Assembly (NCBI GenBank): GCA_937982665.1
Contig: CALJLD010000017.1
Span: 1 to 40,230, forward strand
Direction: 5' to 3'
Length of the DNA: 40,230 bases
Source: an uncultured Planctomycetales bacterium
GTDB taxonomy: Bacteria; Planctomycetota; Planctomycetia; Pirellulales; S012-138
Position numbers and translations under genes: made by a program. The number at the start of each line of letters is the position of its first letter. The stretch's first letter is position 1. The notes below the pieces were generated by a model. That model did no database searches, was not told the DNA's origin, and saw nothing but the letters and a program-made list of their open reading frames with translations. Positions 23,354 through 31,949 of this stretch are shown in pieces.

Positions 23354-25402
23354 ATGCAGCGACTTCAAGAGAGTATTCGCCAGGGGCACATTCTGCTGGA
23401 TATCGTCGCGTCGGACATCACGTCCGCCGTCCGACAGACGATTCGGCACATCGTGCAGCAGGGCATCCTGCCCAAGGAGATGGCCGACGACGTCATCGCC
23501 GAATTGCTACAACGAGAGCAAGATTCGCCGACGGCGATTGGGCATGCGACCGCGATTCCGCACGTCTACCTGGAAGGAATCACTGAGCAAACCGTGTTCT
23601 TCGTGCGGTTGTCGCATCCGGTGAATATGGGAGCACCGGACGGCATCCCCACCCACTTCTTGTTCTTTTTGCTTGGTCCCCCAGGCTCCGCGAATGTCCA
23701 TTTGGATACGTTGGCCGCGATTGTCCGGCTGATGTCGGACAACGAGTTCCGGTACGAAGCCGGCGAGGCCGAAAGTTCCGCCGAACTCCAAGAGGCGCTC
23801 GCTCACTTCCACGCGCGGCGAGCGGTGCCCGAAGACGAAGAACATAAGGAGACAGCAGGCCTGGCATATACCGGGCGTTTGGCCGGCGGCGTAGTTGCCG
23901 ATATCAAGCGACGCTGGAAGCACTACGTCAGTGACTTTCGCGACGGGTTGCACACGAAATGTGTGGCATCGACGCTCTTCTTGTTCTTTGCCTGTTTGGC
24001 TCCGGCCGTCACCTTTGGCGGCTTAATGGCGGAGCAAACAAATGGGAACATCGGCGCGGTTGAGATGATCGTCGCCACGGCAGTCTGTGGAGTGATCTAT
24101 GCGTTGTTTGCCGGAACACCACTGGTGATCCTTGGCGGGACGGGACCGCTGCTCGTATTTACTGCGATTCTTTACGTGCTTTGCAATGAGCAGTTTGATG
24201 TGCCGTTCTTACCAACCTATGGCTGGGTAGGGCTTTGGTCGGCCGCATTTCTGGTGCTGTTAGCGGTGACTGACGCGAGTTGCCTGATGAAGTTCTTTAC
24301 GCGGTTCACGGATGAGATTTTTGCGGCTTTGATTTCCGTGATTTTCATCTACGAAGCCATTAAATCGATTGCCGGCGGTTTTCAAGGTTTGGACGAGACG
24401 CAACATCACGACAAAGCTCTGCTATCGCTTGTCCTGGCGCTGGGCACCTTCTACATTGCGATGAGCTTATCGAGATTTCGCCGCAGCAGTTATCTGTTGC
24501 CGCAGATAAGAGAGTTTCTTGCGGACTTTGGTCCAGCGATTGCATTGGCCGCTATGACCGCTTTGGCGGTTTGGTTGCCCGAGGTGGAACTCGATGAGTT
24601 GCAGGCTCCAGAAACACTGCGCCCGACCAGTGATGCTCGGGCTGGATGGCAGGTAAATCTGTGGCTTGCCCCCATGTGGGTCCGGTTTGCCGCTGCAATT
24701 CCCGCCCTGTTGGTAACGGTGCTGGTTTATCTCGATCAGAACATTACGGCCCGAATCGTTAACAGTCCTGATCATCGCCTGCAAAAAGGCGCAGCCTATC
24801 ATGCGGATCTGGGATTGGTAGGCCTGCTAATGGGTGGCTGCTCCTTGTTCGGCCTGCCTTGGCTGGTGGCCGCAACAGTGCGTTCGCTAAACCACGTGCG
24901 CAGCCTGGCGACAGTTGAGGAGGAAGTCTCGCCCAGCGGTGAAACTCGCGACCGGATTATTCACGTGCGCGAAAACCGCTTGACCCCGTTGGCGATTCAC
25001 ATCTTGATTGGGGCATCGCTGTTCTTGATACCGTTGCTGAAGATGATTCCGATGGCGGTGCTATATGGCGTGTTTCTGTATATGGGCATCGTCTCAATGT
25101 CCGGCAACCAGTTCTTTGAGCGACTTGCCTTGTGGGTGAAAGACCCGGCGCTTTATCCAGCAACGCACTACATGCGCCGCGTTCCGCGAAAAGTCATCCA
25201 CATTTTTACTTTGTTACAGTTGGTTTGCCTGGCCGTTTTGTGGGTCGTAAAGAGCAGCGTGCTTGGAATCCTATTTCCAATCTTCATCGCGTTCCTGGTG
25301 CCGGTGCGCATTCTGGCCGGAAAGTACTTTTCCGCGGAACACTTGACGGCGCTCGACGCCGAGGAAGAGCCTGAGGAAGAAGAAACGCACTGGGCCGGTT
25401 GA
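23354..25402 (+). CDS. SLC4-family (band 3-type) anion/bicarbonate transporter fused to a PTS EIIA domain
   Basis: This encodes 682 aa from ATG 23354 (MQRLQESIRQ); an upstream TTG at 23234 is less likely. Residues 1-150 form a PTS EIIA (fructose/mannitol) domain: LDIVASDITSAVRQTIRHIV, REQDSPTAIGHATAIPH with the phosphorylatable His70, and VHLDTLAAIVRLM. After a linker comes the SLC4 membrane domain: DIKRRWKHYVSDFRDGL, PAVTFGGLMAEQTNG, LVILGGTGPLLVFTAIL, FTDEIFAALISVIF, YLDQNITARIVNSPDHRLQKG and LPWLVAATVRSLNHVRSL. These match animal anion exchangers and bicarbonate cotransporters closely. Bicarbonate or another anion is the likely substrate; exchange versus cotransport is undecided. The tail is acidic. 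Confidence 0.92.
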   Translation: MQRLQESIRQGHILLDIVASDITSAVRQTIRHIVQQGILPKEMADDVIAELLQREQDSPTAIGHATAIPHVYLEGITEQTVFFVRLSHPVNMGAPDGIPTHFLFFLLGPPGSANVHLDTLAAIVRLMSDNEFRYEAGEAESSAELQEALAHFHARRAVPEDEEHKETAGLAYTGRLAGGVVADIKRRWKHYVSDFRDGLHTKCVASTLFLFFACLAPAVTFGGLMAEQTNGNIGAVEMIVATAVCGVIYALFAGTPLVILGGTGPLLVFTAILYVLCNEQFDVPFLPTYGWVGLWSAAFLVLLAVTDASCLMKFFTRFTDEIFAALISVIFIYEAIKSIAGGFQGLDETQHHDKALLSLVLALGTFYIAMSLSRFRRSSYLLPQIREFLADFGPAIALAAMTALAVWLPEVELDELQAPETLRPTSDARAGWQVNLWLAPMWVRFAAAIPALLVTVLVYLDQNITARIVNSPDHRLQKGAAYHADLGLVGLLMGGCSLFGLPWLVAATVRSLNHVRSLATVEEEVSPSGETRDRIIHVRENRLTPLAIHILIGASLFLIPLLKMIPMAVLYGVFLYMGIVSMSGNQFFERLALWVKDPALYPATHYMRRVPRKVIHIFTLLQLVCLAVLWVVKSSVLGILFPIFIAFLVPVRILAGKYFSAEHLTALDAEEEPEEEETHWAG

Positions 25403-25414
25403 CCCAGTGCGTTT
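25383..25414. terminator. Bidirectional terminator between SLC4 and sat
   Basis: AAACGCACTGGG (25383-25394) and CCCAGTGCGTTT (25403-25414) form a perfect 12-base stem with an 8-base loop that contains the SLC4 stop codon. The A/T ends let it act for both convergent genes. Confidence 0.8.
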
Positions 25415-25441
25415 GTGTCAATTTCAGATATACGCGGACGG

Positions 25442-26701
25442 CTAGCTGGCGGTCATCGCTTCCACGAGAATCTTGGAAGTGCTTTCGCGCATGATCCGCG
25501 GGTCAACTTCCTGGCCAGCTTGGAGTGTCGCGCGAACTTCTTTGCCCGAGATGAACACCGGCTTTTCGTCCTTGTGGTTCTCCATGAGGTCAACTCGGCC
25601 CAGTGACTCATAGAAGGCCGCGAAGCCCACCTTGACTGGCTGAATTAGCAACTCGCCATTCAAATTGGAGAAGATTTCTTGCGCATCGAAATCGCCCCAG
25701 ATTGCCGAGCCATCATGGAAGGGGGCATCGGCGTGCTTGCGTCCGATCACGATGTCCGAGAAGCCGTAGTTCTGCCGGTAGATGCCGTGCATGACCGCTT
25801 CTTTCGGGCCTGCGTAGAACATCTTGATATCGAGCCCGAGCAGGATCACGCGGTCCGGCACGGAACCGCCAACCTTGTTCCAAAGCTCGGCATCGCTGTC
25901 GCCTTGACCCAAGCTACCGGACTCAATCAGCGCCTCATAAGTTTGCATGCGGACGTCCGCATTGACGTCATCCCCTTTGGTTTCGCCAACAAGCGGGTTC
26001 AAACACGCGCCCGCATTGTGCCCCTCCCGCAACAAAGACTCCAAACCGTAGATAAGCGCGTACTCGTGAGCGCGATGTAAAGGGTTTCGCGTTTGGAATG
26101 CAACCGCGCGATCCCAACCTTTGCTCTTCAGCAACAGCCGAACTTCTCGCGGCGAGAGCAGGGACTTGGCGAAAGACTTGTCGCTGGCTTTGGCGATGAC
26201 CTTGATTTCACCACCAACAAGATGCGTTTTGTCCGCATCATTCTTCAGCACCATATCCGCGCCGGGATGATCCGTGCGATCCGTCCCATAAACGGCCTGA
26301 ATGTATCGAGGCTTGTCCCACTCGTAGACGTCAGAGACTTCCAGCCGCGCCACCACCTGGCCAGTTGGATCGCAAACAGCTGCCACGGTTCCGCTGGAAA
26401 GTTTCTGTGCCGTTGCTGCGTCAACAGGAAACGCCAGCGGGATTGTCCAGGCATAGTCCTTCCCGCCGGACGAGATGCACGCCGAATCCAAAACCCGGTT
26501 ATAGGTGGCTTTGTCCATCGGCCCGCGAAGCGGCGACAACGCTCCATCCGCAAAGCGGTAGACCGTCGAAAGATCGGCCTCGGAGACCGTGATCTTTGGC
26601 AACGAGTCCGCACTTGCAGCGAATTCGCGACCTTCATCGGCGGAGAAAAAACAGTCAACAGGCTCAGCAAGTCCGCCATGCGGCGGGAGGGGAAGCGACA
26701 T
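25442..26701 (-). CDS. sat: Sulfate adenylyltransferase (ATP sulfurylase)
   Basis: This encodes 419 aa from ATG 26701 (MSLPLPPHGG); the frame runs far upstream across the recombinase gene, but that part is not sat-like. The enzyme makes APS from ATP and sulfate. The active-site QTRNPLHRAHEYAL (QxRNPxHxxH), the loop CLNPLVGETKGDDV, and the C-terminal VIGRKHADAPFHDGSAIWGDF with DAQEIFSNL are all present. It is the single-chain Sat type, not CysD/CysN, with no APS kinase domain fused. No APS reductase gene is adjacent, so assimilatory or dissimilatory use cannot be told from context. Confidence 0.96.
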   Translation of the reverse strand: MSLPLPPHGGLAEPVDCFFSADEGREFAASADSLPKITVSEADLSTVYRFADGALSPLRGPMDKATYNRVLDSACISSGGKDYAWTIPLAFPVDAATAQKLSSGTVAAVCDPTGQVVARLEVSDVYEWDKPRYIQAVYGTDRTDHPGADMVLKNDADKTHLVGGEIKVIAKASDKSFAKSLLSPREVRLLLKSKGWDRAVAFQTRNPLHRAHEYALIYGLESLLREGHNAGACLNPLVGETKGDDVNADVRMQTYEALIESGSLGQGDSDAELWNKVGGSVPDRVILLGLDIKMFYAGPKEAVMHGIYRQNYGFSDIVIGRKHADAPFHDGSAIWGDFDAQEIFSNLNGELLIQPVKVGFAAFYESLGRVDLMENHKDEKPVFISGKEVRATLQAGQEVDPRIMRESTSKILVEAMTAS

Positions 26702-26956
26702 CAGACCACTCAGTTGGATCTTGGGGGAAGTAGCGAATTGGGCCAGCGATTGCCCAGGGCGCTGCGTCGCACGCGCGCCAAAGGATATTCCAGCGAGTAT
26801 AGGGAAACGCTGGCGGTCTCTCAACGGGTGCGGGTCAGGCCAGGCTTGCCGATTGCTGCCGATTGAGCCTGCAGCAGGCCTCGCCGCGGCGTCGATGAAT
26901 ATAAAGTCGATCGATCTGTATCGCTCAGCTTTTCCCCGCAGAAAGCGCTGAAATTC
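26702..26956. other. Divergent gap between sat and the recombinase gene
   Basis: These 255 bases separate two divergent starts. No small gene, hairpin or clear promoter hexamers stand out. The sat frame stays open across it without a matching family. Confidence 0.45.
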
Positions 26957-27940
26957 GTGGTTTCGTCCAAACGCCCCACCAAGAAGAAAAGACCTGCCAG
27001 GCGTAAGCCTGCGGCTCATTCCGAAGGTACGGCTGACCAGAAGAAGTCGATCCCACATCCTTGGCTGCAAGCGTTCACGTCGTACCTTCGCAGCGAGTGC
27101 CACCTGGCGGAGAACACGGTCGCCGCGTATGGGCGGGACATCCGCCGCTTCCTCAGCTGGCTCGGCAACCGACGAATTCCCAAACTGACCATTCAAGAGC
27201 TTTCTGCCTATCCGGCTTGGCTGCAAGAGCAAGAAGAGCTCGCCCCGGCCAGCATCTCGCGCCACCTTGTTGCGCTGAAGATGTTCATTCGCTATTTGCA
27301 GTTGGAGAATGTTGTTCAAGAGAACATTGCCGAATTGCTGGGCAGCCCAAAGCTTTGGCAGCGCGTGCCGCATGTTCTTTCGCCACAGATGGTGGATCAG
27401 CTACTGACGGCTCCCCAGCAGGGCGATGAACTTTGGCGTAGAGACAGGGCTGTCCTGGAGTTGCTTTATGCGACCGGCGCTCGTGCGTCCGAAGCCGCCA
27501 ATCTCAAGCTTGCCGATGTTCACCTTGATCGCAGCTTCTGCTTGTGTAGCGGTAAGGGCGGCAAAGAACGAATCACGCCACTGTCCGCCGCGGCGATCGT
27601 GCGGATTGAAGACTACCTTGCACGAGAGCGGCCACAACTGGCGGCTCGGTCGCCCGTTCAACAACCGTGGCTGTTGTTGAGCAGTCGCGGCTTGCGTCTA
27701 CGCCGTGAGCGCATTTGGGAATTGATCAAGAAGTATGCCGCGCAGATTGGCGCGCCGCCGGAAGTCAGCCCGCATACGCTGCGGCACAGCTTTGCCACGC
27801 ACTTGCTGGCCGGCGGTGCGGACCTCCGCCAGGTGCAAGAAATGATGGGGCACGCCAGCATTACCACAACGCAGGTGTATACGCACGTAGATCCCACGCG
27901 CCTCAAGCAGGTACACCAGAGCTTTCACCCCAGGGCGTAG
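26957..27940 (+). CDS. Tyrosine recombinase of the XerC/XerD family
   Basis: This encodes 327 aa from GTG 26957; no ATG lies near. Xer recombinases resolve chromosome dimers at dif. The basic N-terminal tail (about 34 residues, Lys/Arg rich) precedes the SAM-like core-binding domain (WLQAFTSYLRSECHLAENTV). The catalytic domain has all residues: Arg176 (GARASEA), Lys200/203 (SGKGGKER), His273 and Arg276 (HTLRHSFATH), His299 (MGHASITTTQVY) and Tyr308. It looks like the housekeeping type: no integrase-like extra domains and no mobile element around it. XerC and XerD cannot be told apart with certainty. The start codon is moderately sure. Confidence 0.93.
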   Translation: MVSSKRPTKKKRPARRKPAAHSEGTADQKKSIPHPWLQAFTSYLRSECHLAENTVAAYGRDIRRFLSWLGNRRIPKLTIQELSAYPAWLQEQEELAPASISRHLVALKMFIRYLQLENVVQENIAELLGSPKLWQRVPHVLSPQMVDQLLTAPQQGDELWRRDRAVLELLYATGARASEAANLKLADVHLDRSFCLCSGKGGKERITPLSAAAIVRIEDYLARERPQLAARSPVQQPWLLLSSRGLRLRRERIWELIKKYAAQIGAPPEVSPHTLRHSFATHLLAGGADLRQVQEMMGHASITTTQVYTHVDPTRLKQVHQSFHPRA

Positions 27941-27960
27941 AACGCCCGGCTGCTGTTGCG

Positions 27961-29169
27961 TTAGTCGCGGCCGAATTCCAGCGGTTGGTCCGCGTTCGCG
28001 TCGCGGATACGCAAAGAAAGCTCGCCTGTCAGCACATCGCGCAGCTTTTCGCCCACAACTTCCGCCCTCCACCCACTTGTCAGGGCCGGAGGTTGGCCGT
28101 TGTTGGTCTTTCGTTCCTTGAAGTGTTCCGCAACAAGGTCTCGCACATCGCTGGCCGTACCGACGAGATTCGGTGCAATCTGAGCATCGCGGCAAATCGC
28201 CGCAAGCGCCGTTCCCAGCAACTGCACCACAACGCTCCGCTGCGAGTTCTCCTTTTCCCGCTTGGGAAGCGGTCGCGGCATTTTGTTATCCGGCAATTGC
28301 AACCCATTCCGGATCACTCGCGAGATTGCCGGTATCAACTGTTTGTAATTGCGCCGCTCAAATCCTCGCACCGCCTGAATTCGCTTCGGGTCTTCGGTCT
28401 TGCGTCGGGCCAATTCCACCAACAAGTCATCGCGCATGACTCGTCGGACAGGCTGATTGGCTCGTTCGGCCTCGGATTCTCGCCAAAGCCAAAGCTCGCG
28501 CAAAAGGCCAAGTTCGCGCCGTCGCAGCGAGGCAGCTCCCGACATCTTTCGCCAAGACTCTTGATCCAGCGACTCTTGGATTCCGTTACTCCAAAGTTTC
28601 ATCTCTTGATCGAGCCACGCGCGCCGGTCCAATCGCTCTAGCCTGTCACTCAGGCGTTCCTGCAGCGCCAGCAAATGCCGCACGTCATCGAGTGCATATT
28701 CCAATTGATGTTCAGAGAGTGGGCGTCGCCGCCAATCGGTGCGGGTTTCCCCTTTGCCCGAACTGCGGCCAAGGATTTCAGCCACCAGGTTCCCGTAACC
28801 GGAAGGGTATCCTCGACCGATGAAGCCTGCCGCAAGCTGCACGTCCATCAAGTTGGCAGGCGCCTTTCGCACGGAGCGAAGGCAAAAAATCAACTCCTCG
28901 CGCCCGGCATGGACAATCGTCTGATGGTCACCGCTGGCAATCAGATCCCAAAAAGGGGTCACATCAACAGCCTGCGGATCGATGACTGCCAGAGAATCAG
29001 GGGCTTCTCCTTGGGAACTATTGCTGGCAGCCACCTGAATCAGGCAAAGTTCGGATCGATAGCTGTATTCCGAGACGAACTCTGTATCAAAACCGATTCG
29101 TTTTGCGCTGCCGAGCGACTCGCAAAGTTTTGCAAGTTCTGAGTCTGACTTGACAAATAGGTGGTTCAC
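27961..29169 (-). CDS. rnd: Ribonuclease D
   Basis: This encodes 402 aa. It is a 3'-5' exoribonuclease used in tRNA 3' maturation. The DEDDy exonuclease domain has Asp28 and Glu30 (GFDTEFVSEY), then IVHAGREELIF, and Tyr158 with Asp162 (LEYALDDVRHLL). In the second motif the usual Asp (HAGSEDLEVF in E. coli) is Glu92, a conservative change at a metal-ligand position. An HRDC-like helical domain follows (LRELWLWRESEAERANQP, RDDLLVELARRK). The final 110 residues form a C-terminal extension. It is convergent with the recombinase gene and divergent from fabI. Confidence 0.93.
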   Translation of the reverse strand: MNHLFVKSDSELAKLCESLGSAKRIGFDTEFVSEYSYRSELCLIQVAASNSSQGEAPDSLAVIDPQAVDVTPFWDLIASGDHQTIVHAGREELIFCLRSVRKAPANLMDVQLAAGFIGRGYPSGYGNLVAEILGRSSGKGETRTDWRRRPLSEHQLEYALDDVRHLLALQERLSDRLERLDRRAWLDQEMKLWSNGIQESLDQESWRKMSGAASLRRRELGLLRELWLWRESEAERANQPVRRVMRDDLLVELARRKTEDPKRIQAVRGFERRNYKQLIPAISRVIRNGLQLPDNKMPRPLPKREKENSQRSVVVQLLGTALAAICRDAQIAPNLVGTASDVRDLVAEHFKERKTNNGQPPALTSGWRAEVVGEKLRDVLTGELSLRIRDANADQPLEFGRD

Positions 29170-29502
29170 GCCGTGCGGTCGGACTCAGCAGGCTACTGGG
29201 ATGCCGAAGCAAGCAATGCAGCAGGCATCCGTTGGCAATGTGGGAGAAGCGGTGAAGCAAGTACTTGCATCATAATACGGAATGCCTCTATGTGTGACTA
29301 GCGGACTCTGATCGTCGAAAGCGACCGCAACGAAGGCACTCACCCAGAGACAATCTCACGTGAAAACGGCAACAAGCCCACGGAATTGGCTTCGCCGCCA
29401 ATTGTATGACCGTAAGATGCGTGATATTTTGCGCTCGCTTCCGCCGTATCCATTGGGTTATTCCAGTCAACTTTTGAGTCTTATTTCGTACCGGGAAACA
29501 CC
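29170..29502. other. Divergent gap of 333 bases between rnd and fabI
   Basis: The gap holds the promoters of both genes. A candidate sigma-70 promoter for fabI is listed separately. No small gene or RNA hairpin is convincing in the rest. Confidence 0.45.
29402..29430 (+). promoter_or_regulatory. Candidate promoter for fabI
   Basis: TTGTAT at 29402-29407 and TATTTT at 29425-29430 are 17 bases apart, each with four of six consensus bases. They lie about 75 bases before the fabI ATG. Confidence 0.35.
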
Positions 29503-30327
29503 ATGCAGTTGTTTGAAGGCAAGAAAGGCCTTGTGCTGGGCGTGTTCAACAACAAGTCCATCGCCTGGGCGATCTCGGAGCAGATTCTGCAAGGGGGAGG
29601 CGAGTGTGGATTTTCCTTCATGCCCGACAAGCCCGATGATCCGCGACAGAAGAACAGGCATCGGTTGACCAAATTGACCGAAGGCGTTGCCGGCGCGAAG
29701 TTCCTGCATCCAATGGATGCCACGCGGGACGAAGATATCGACGCAATCATGCAGAAGACTGCTGAAGAATTCGGCAAGATCGACTTTCTGCTGCATTCGA
29801 TTGCCTTCGCGCCACCGGCCGACTTGGGCGGAGACACCATTGATACAAGCCGAGATGGCTTCAAGTTGGCCATGGAAATCAGCGCATTCAGTTTGTTGGC
29901 CGTCGCTAAGGCAGCACGCAACATTCTGAGCGACCGCTCCAGCATCCTGACGTTGACATACTACGGCGGTGAACGGCCGGTCCCCGGTTACAACGTGATG
30001 GGCATCTGCAAAGCGGCTCTTGATGCATGCATGAAGTATCTGGCCTATGACTTGGGCCCCAATGGTGTTCGAGTGAACTCGATCTCGGCCGGCCCACTCC
30101 AAACGGTCTCCGGACGTGGCGCAGGTGTTGATGAAATGCTTTCGCTTTACGAGGCCATGGCGCCCATGCAGCGGAATATCACGCACGAGGAAGTTGGCAA
30201 AGCGGGGGCGTTCCTGCTCTCCGATATGTCTGACGGCATCACTGGAGAGATCCTCCACGTGGATGCGGGGTACAACATCATGGGTTCCCCTGGAAGAATG
30301 CTGGACGCGCAAACCGCCAAGTCTTAG
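29503..30327 (+). CDS. fabI: Enoyl-ACP reductase (FabI type)
   Basis: This encodes 274 aa. The enzyme carries out the last step of each fatty acid elongation round, reducing trans-2-enoyl-ACP with NADH or NADPH. The N-terminal cofactor motif is VLGVFNNKSIAWAIS, the core FLLHSIAFAPPADLGGD, and the catalytic residues are Tyr153 (TLTYYGGERPVPG), Tyr163 and Lys170 (YNVMGICKAAL), spaced as in FabI (Tyr-x6-Lys). The C-terminal GAFLLSDMSDGITGEILHVDAGY is intact, so it is probably triclosan-type FabI rather than FabK, FabL or FabV. It appears to be a single-gene unit ended by a strong hairpin. Confidence 0.97.
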   Translation: MQLFEGKKGLVLGVFNNKSIAWAISEQILQGGGECGFSFMPDKPDDPRQKNRHRLTKLTEGVAGAKFLHPMDATRDEDIDAIMQKTAEEFGKIDFLLHSIAFAPPADLGGDTIDTSRDGFKLAMEISAFSLLAVAKAARNILSDRSSILTLTYYGGERPVPGYNVMGICKAALDACMKYLAYDLGPNGVRVNSISAGPLQTVSGRGAGVDEMLSLYEAMAPMQRNITHEEVGKAGAFLLSDMSDGITGEILHVDAGYNIMGSPGRMLDAQTAKS

Positions 30328-30379
30328 AAGTCGCGCCACTTGAGACCGCGCCCATTAGCTTATCAACAGAAATAGAAAA

Positions 30380-30408
30380 CCGGCGAAGCGTGAATCACGC
30401 TTCGCCGG
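30380..30408. terminator. Bidirectional terminator between fabI and a DUF1559 gene
   Basis: CCGGCGAAGCGTG and CACGCTTCGCCGG form a perfect 13-base stem with an AAT loop, flanked by GAAAA upstream and AATTTCTT downstream, so it can serve both convergent genes. A degenerate relative of this hairpin lies at 31852-31879. Confidence 0.85.
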
Positions 30409-30464
30409 CTCGAATTTCTTGTGAGGATGGCCAGGCTAGCTAGCCGATCCGCAAGTCGCTTCCA

Positions 30465-31394
30465 CTAGAACGAGCGAACGTCGATCGAGACGCCATCCCG
30501 GATTCCGTGCAAGTCACGGAAGATTCCCAGCGGCACGGAGTTTCGCACCGGACGCACGGAGGCATCACCCAAGCAAAACATTGTCATTTGCGGATGGGGG
30601 CTGCTGAACTGGAACCAGGGGGCGTTTCCGCTGTTGCTGACGCCATCCCAAATCGGCCATCCGCTCCAAAGGATCTGAGCACAGATCCAGCTACCAGTGG
30701 CGAACCACTCACGGTTGCGGACTTGCCAACCCATGTATTCACCGATGGCCAGCGTGTTGCTCGTACCGTCGAGGATTTGGCCAATGACTTTGCGGCGCTG
30801 CGACGTGAAGATACCCTCGCGGAAGTCGCCGAAGGAAGTCGACCATTGGTCAACGTTGTTGTAGCCCGTGCCGGCACAACCAATGTAGGTGTTCAAACCG
30901 GGCAGGCCGGGCGTAATCCGCCAAGCGGAAAGGCCCAAGGACGAACCAGAACGCTGCACGCGGAAGCGAATCCGCTTCCAGGGCGCTTCGTGCGCGGCTG
31001 GATCAACCGATGGGCACACGTACTCGGCGTAAACCTGTTGCGACAATGCCCAGCTGGCATTCGGCGTCCACCAATCGGGACCACCAACATGATCGGGATC
31101 TGACCAGGTTGGGATCGCAACGGTGAGTTGCGAGGCCATGTTCTGCTGTTCCATGTACGGCTGGCTCAGCGCGAACAAACCATTGGAATGGCCAGCTTCG
31201 CCCGTCGGCAAGAAACCTTGGACGTCGTTGTAGTTATGGAAGGCGATGCCCATGTTGTGCAACTTGGACAAGCAATCCGCACGACGTCCCGCTTCACGCG
31301 CCGCTTGCACGGCTGGAAGCAAAAGTGCAATCAAGATGCCGATGATGGCAATCACCACCAACAACTCCACCAAAGTAAAACCACGCTTCTTCAT
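30465..31394 (-). CDS. DUF1559 protein with type IV prepilin-like N-terminus (copy 1)
   Basis: This encodes 309 aa from ATG 31394 (MKKRGFTLVELL). The N-terminus is the prepilin methylation motif (RGFTLVELLVVIAIIGILIA), cut by a prepilin peptidase between Gly and Phe in other proteins. The rest is a DUF1559 domain (AREAGRRADCLSKLHNMGIA, the central block TYIGCAGTGYNNVDQWST, the end FCLGDASVRPVRNSVPLGIF). Such proteins are very numerous in planctomycetes, where they are thought to be pseudopilin-like surface or periplasmic proteins; their function is not settled. It is about 80 percent similar by eye to the neighbour at 31950-32870, so it arose by duplication. Its 3' end faces the fabI terminator. 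Confidence 0.95.
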   Translation of the reverse strand: MKKRGFTLVELLVVIAIIGILIALLLPAVQAAREAGRRADCLSKLHNMGIAFHNYNDVQGFLPTGEAGHSNGLFALSQPYMEQQNMASQLTVAIPTWSDPDHVGGPDWWTPNASWALSQQVYAEYVCPSVDPAAHEAPWKRIRFRVQRSGSSLGLSAWRITPGLPGLNTYIGCAGTGYNNVDQWSTSFGDFREGIFTSQRRKVIGQILDGTSNTLAIGEYMGWQVRNREWFATGSWICAQILWSGWPIWDGVSNSGNAPWFQFSSPHPQMTMFCLGDASVRPVRNSVPLGIFRDLHGIRDGVSIDVRSF

Positions 31395-31949
31395 TTGAAA
31401 TTCCCCACAAAATTTGTTTGTGACATTCGACATTACCGCGGCAACGGCAAGCAGACATGTTCAACAAATCCTGCTACCCCCTGACAGAAGGAGATGTTCG
31501 TCAGTTGTTCTCGGAAATTTCTCGATGTTGATTTTCGTTCAATGTCGACCCATCGGAATGCACTGTTGACATGAGCAAGAGTGCTTACCAACAGCAGCGT
31601 GTTTCCGCTAAGTTGTTTTGCGCATGACGCTTATGCGTTTGACGCTGCGAGTTTGAATTCGCGATCTTGTGTTATGAATCGCACACGTTTCGCGTTCGTG
31701 AAAATGATTACTCAAACAAGTTTGATGTAAACAAAGCACCGTCGAATACATGGATGTCAAATCGTTTCACTGGATTTTTTGCAGCGTCGTCAACCTCGAA
31801 TCAATCAAACATGATTGCTCCAGCACAAGACGCTAGAGCGCAATAAGAAAACCGACGGAGTGCAATTGCGCTCCGCCGGTTCGATCGATTTCACAGCGTC
31901 AAACAGGCTCTGCTCGACACCAGATCATTTTTTGTTTATGTCGCTGGTA
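31395..31949. other. Gap of 555 bases between the two DUF1559 paralogs
   Basis: It carries the promoter region of copy 1 and, near 31852-31879, the terminator of copy 2. The middle is A+T-richer than the genes around it. I find no small gene, tRNA or clear regulatory palindrome. Confidence 0.45.
31852..31879 (-). terminator. Terminator of the second DUF1559 gene
   Basis: CCGACGGAGTGC, loop AATT, GCGCTCCGCCGG pair over 12 positions with one mismatch and one wobble. It lies beyond the stop of copy 2 and resembles the hairpin beyond copy 1, so gene and terminator seem to have been duplicated together. Confidence 0.65.

Noticed and set aside
26702..27373. N-terminal extension of sat by 224 codons
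   Set aside because: The extension overlaps the recombinase gene antiparallel and has no sat homology; ATG 26701 gives the family's normal length.
26957..27940. Mobile-element integrase
   Set aside because: No attachment repeats, phage or transfer genes are near, and the protein has the plain XerC/D layout.
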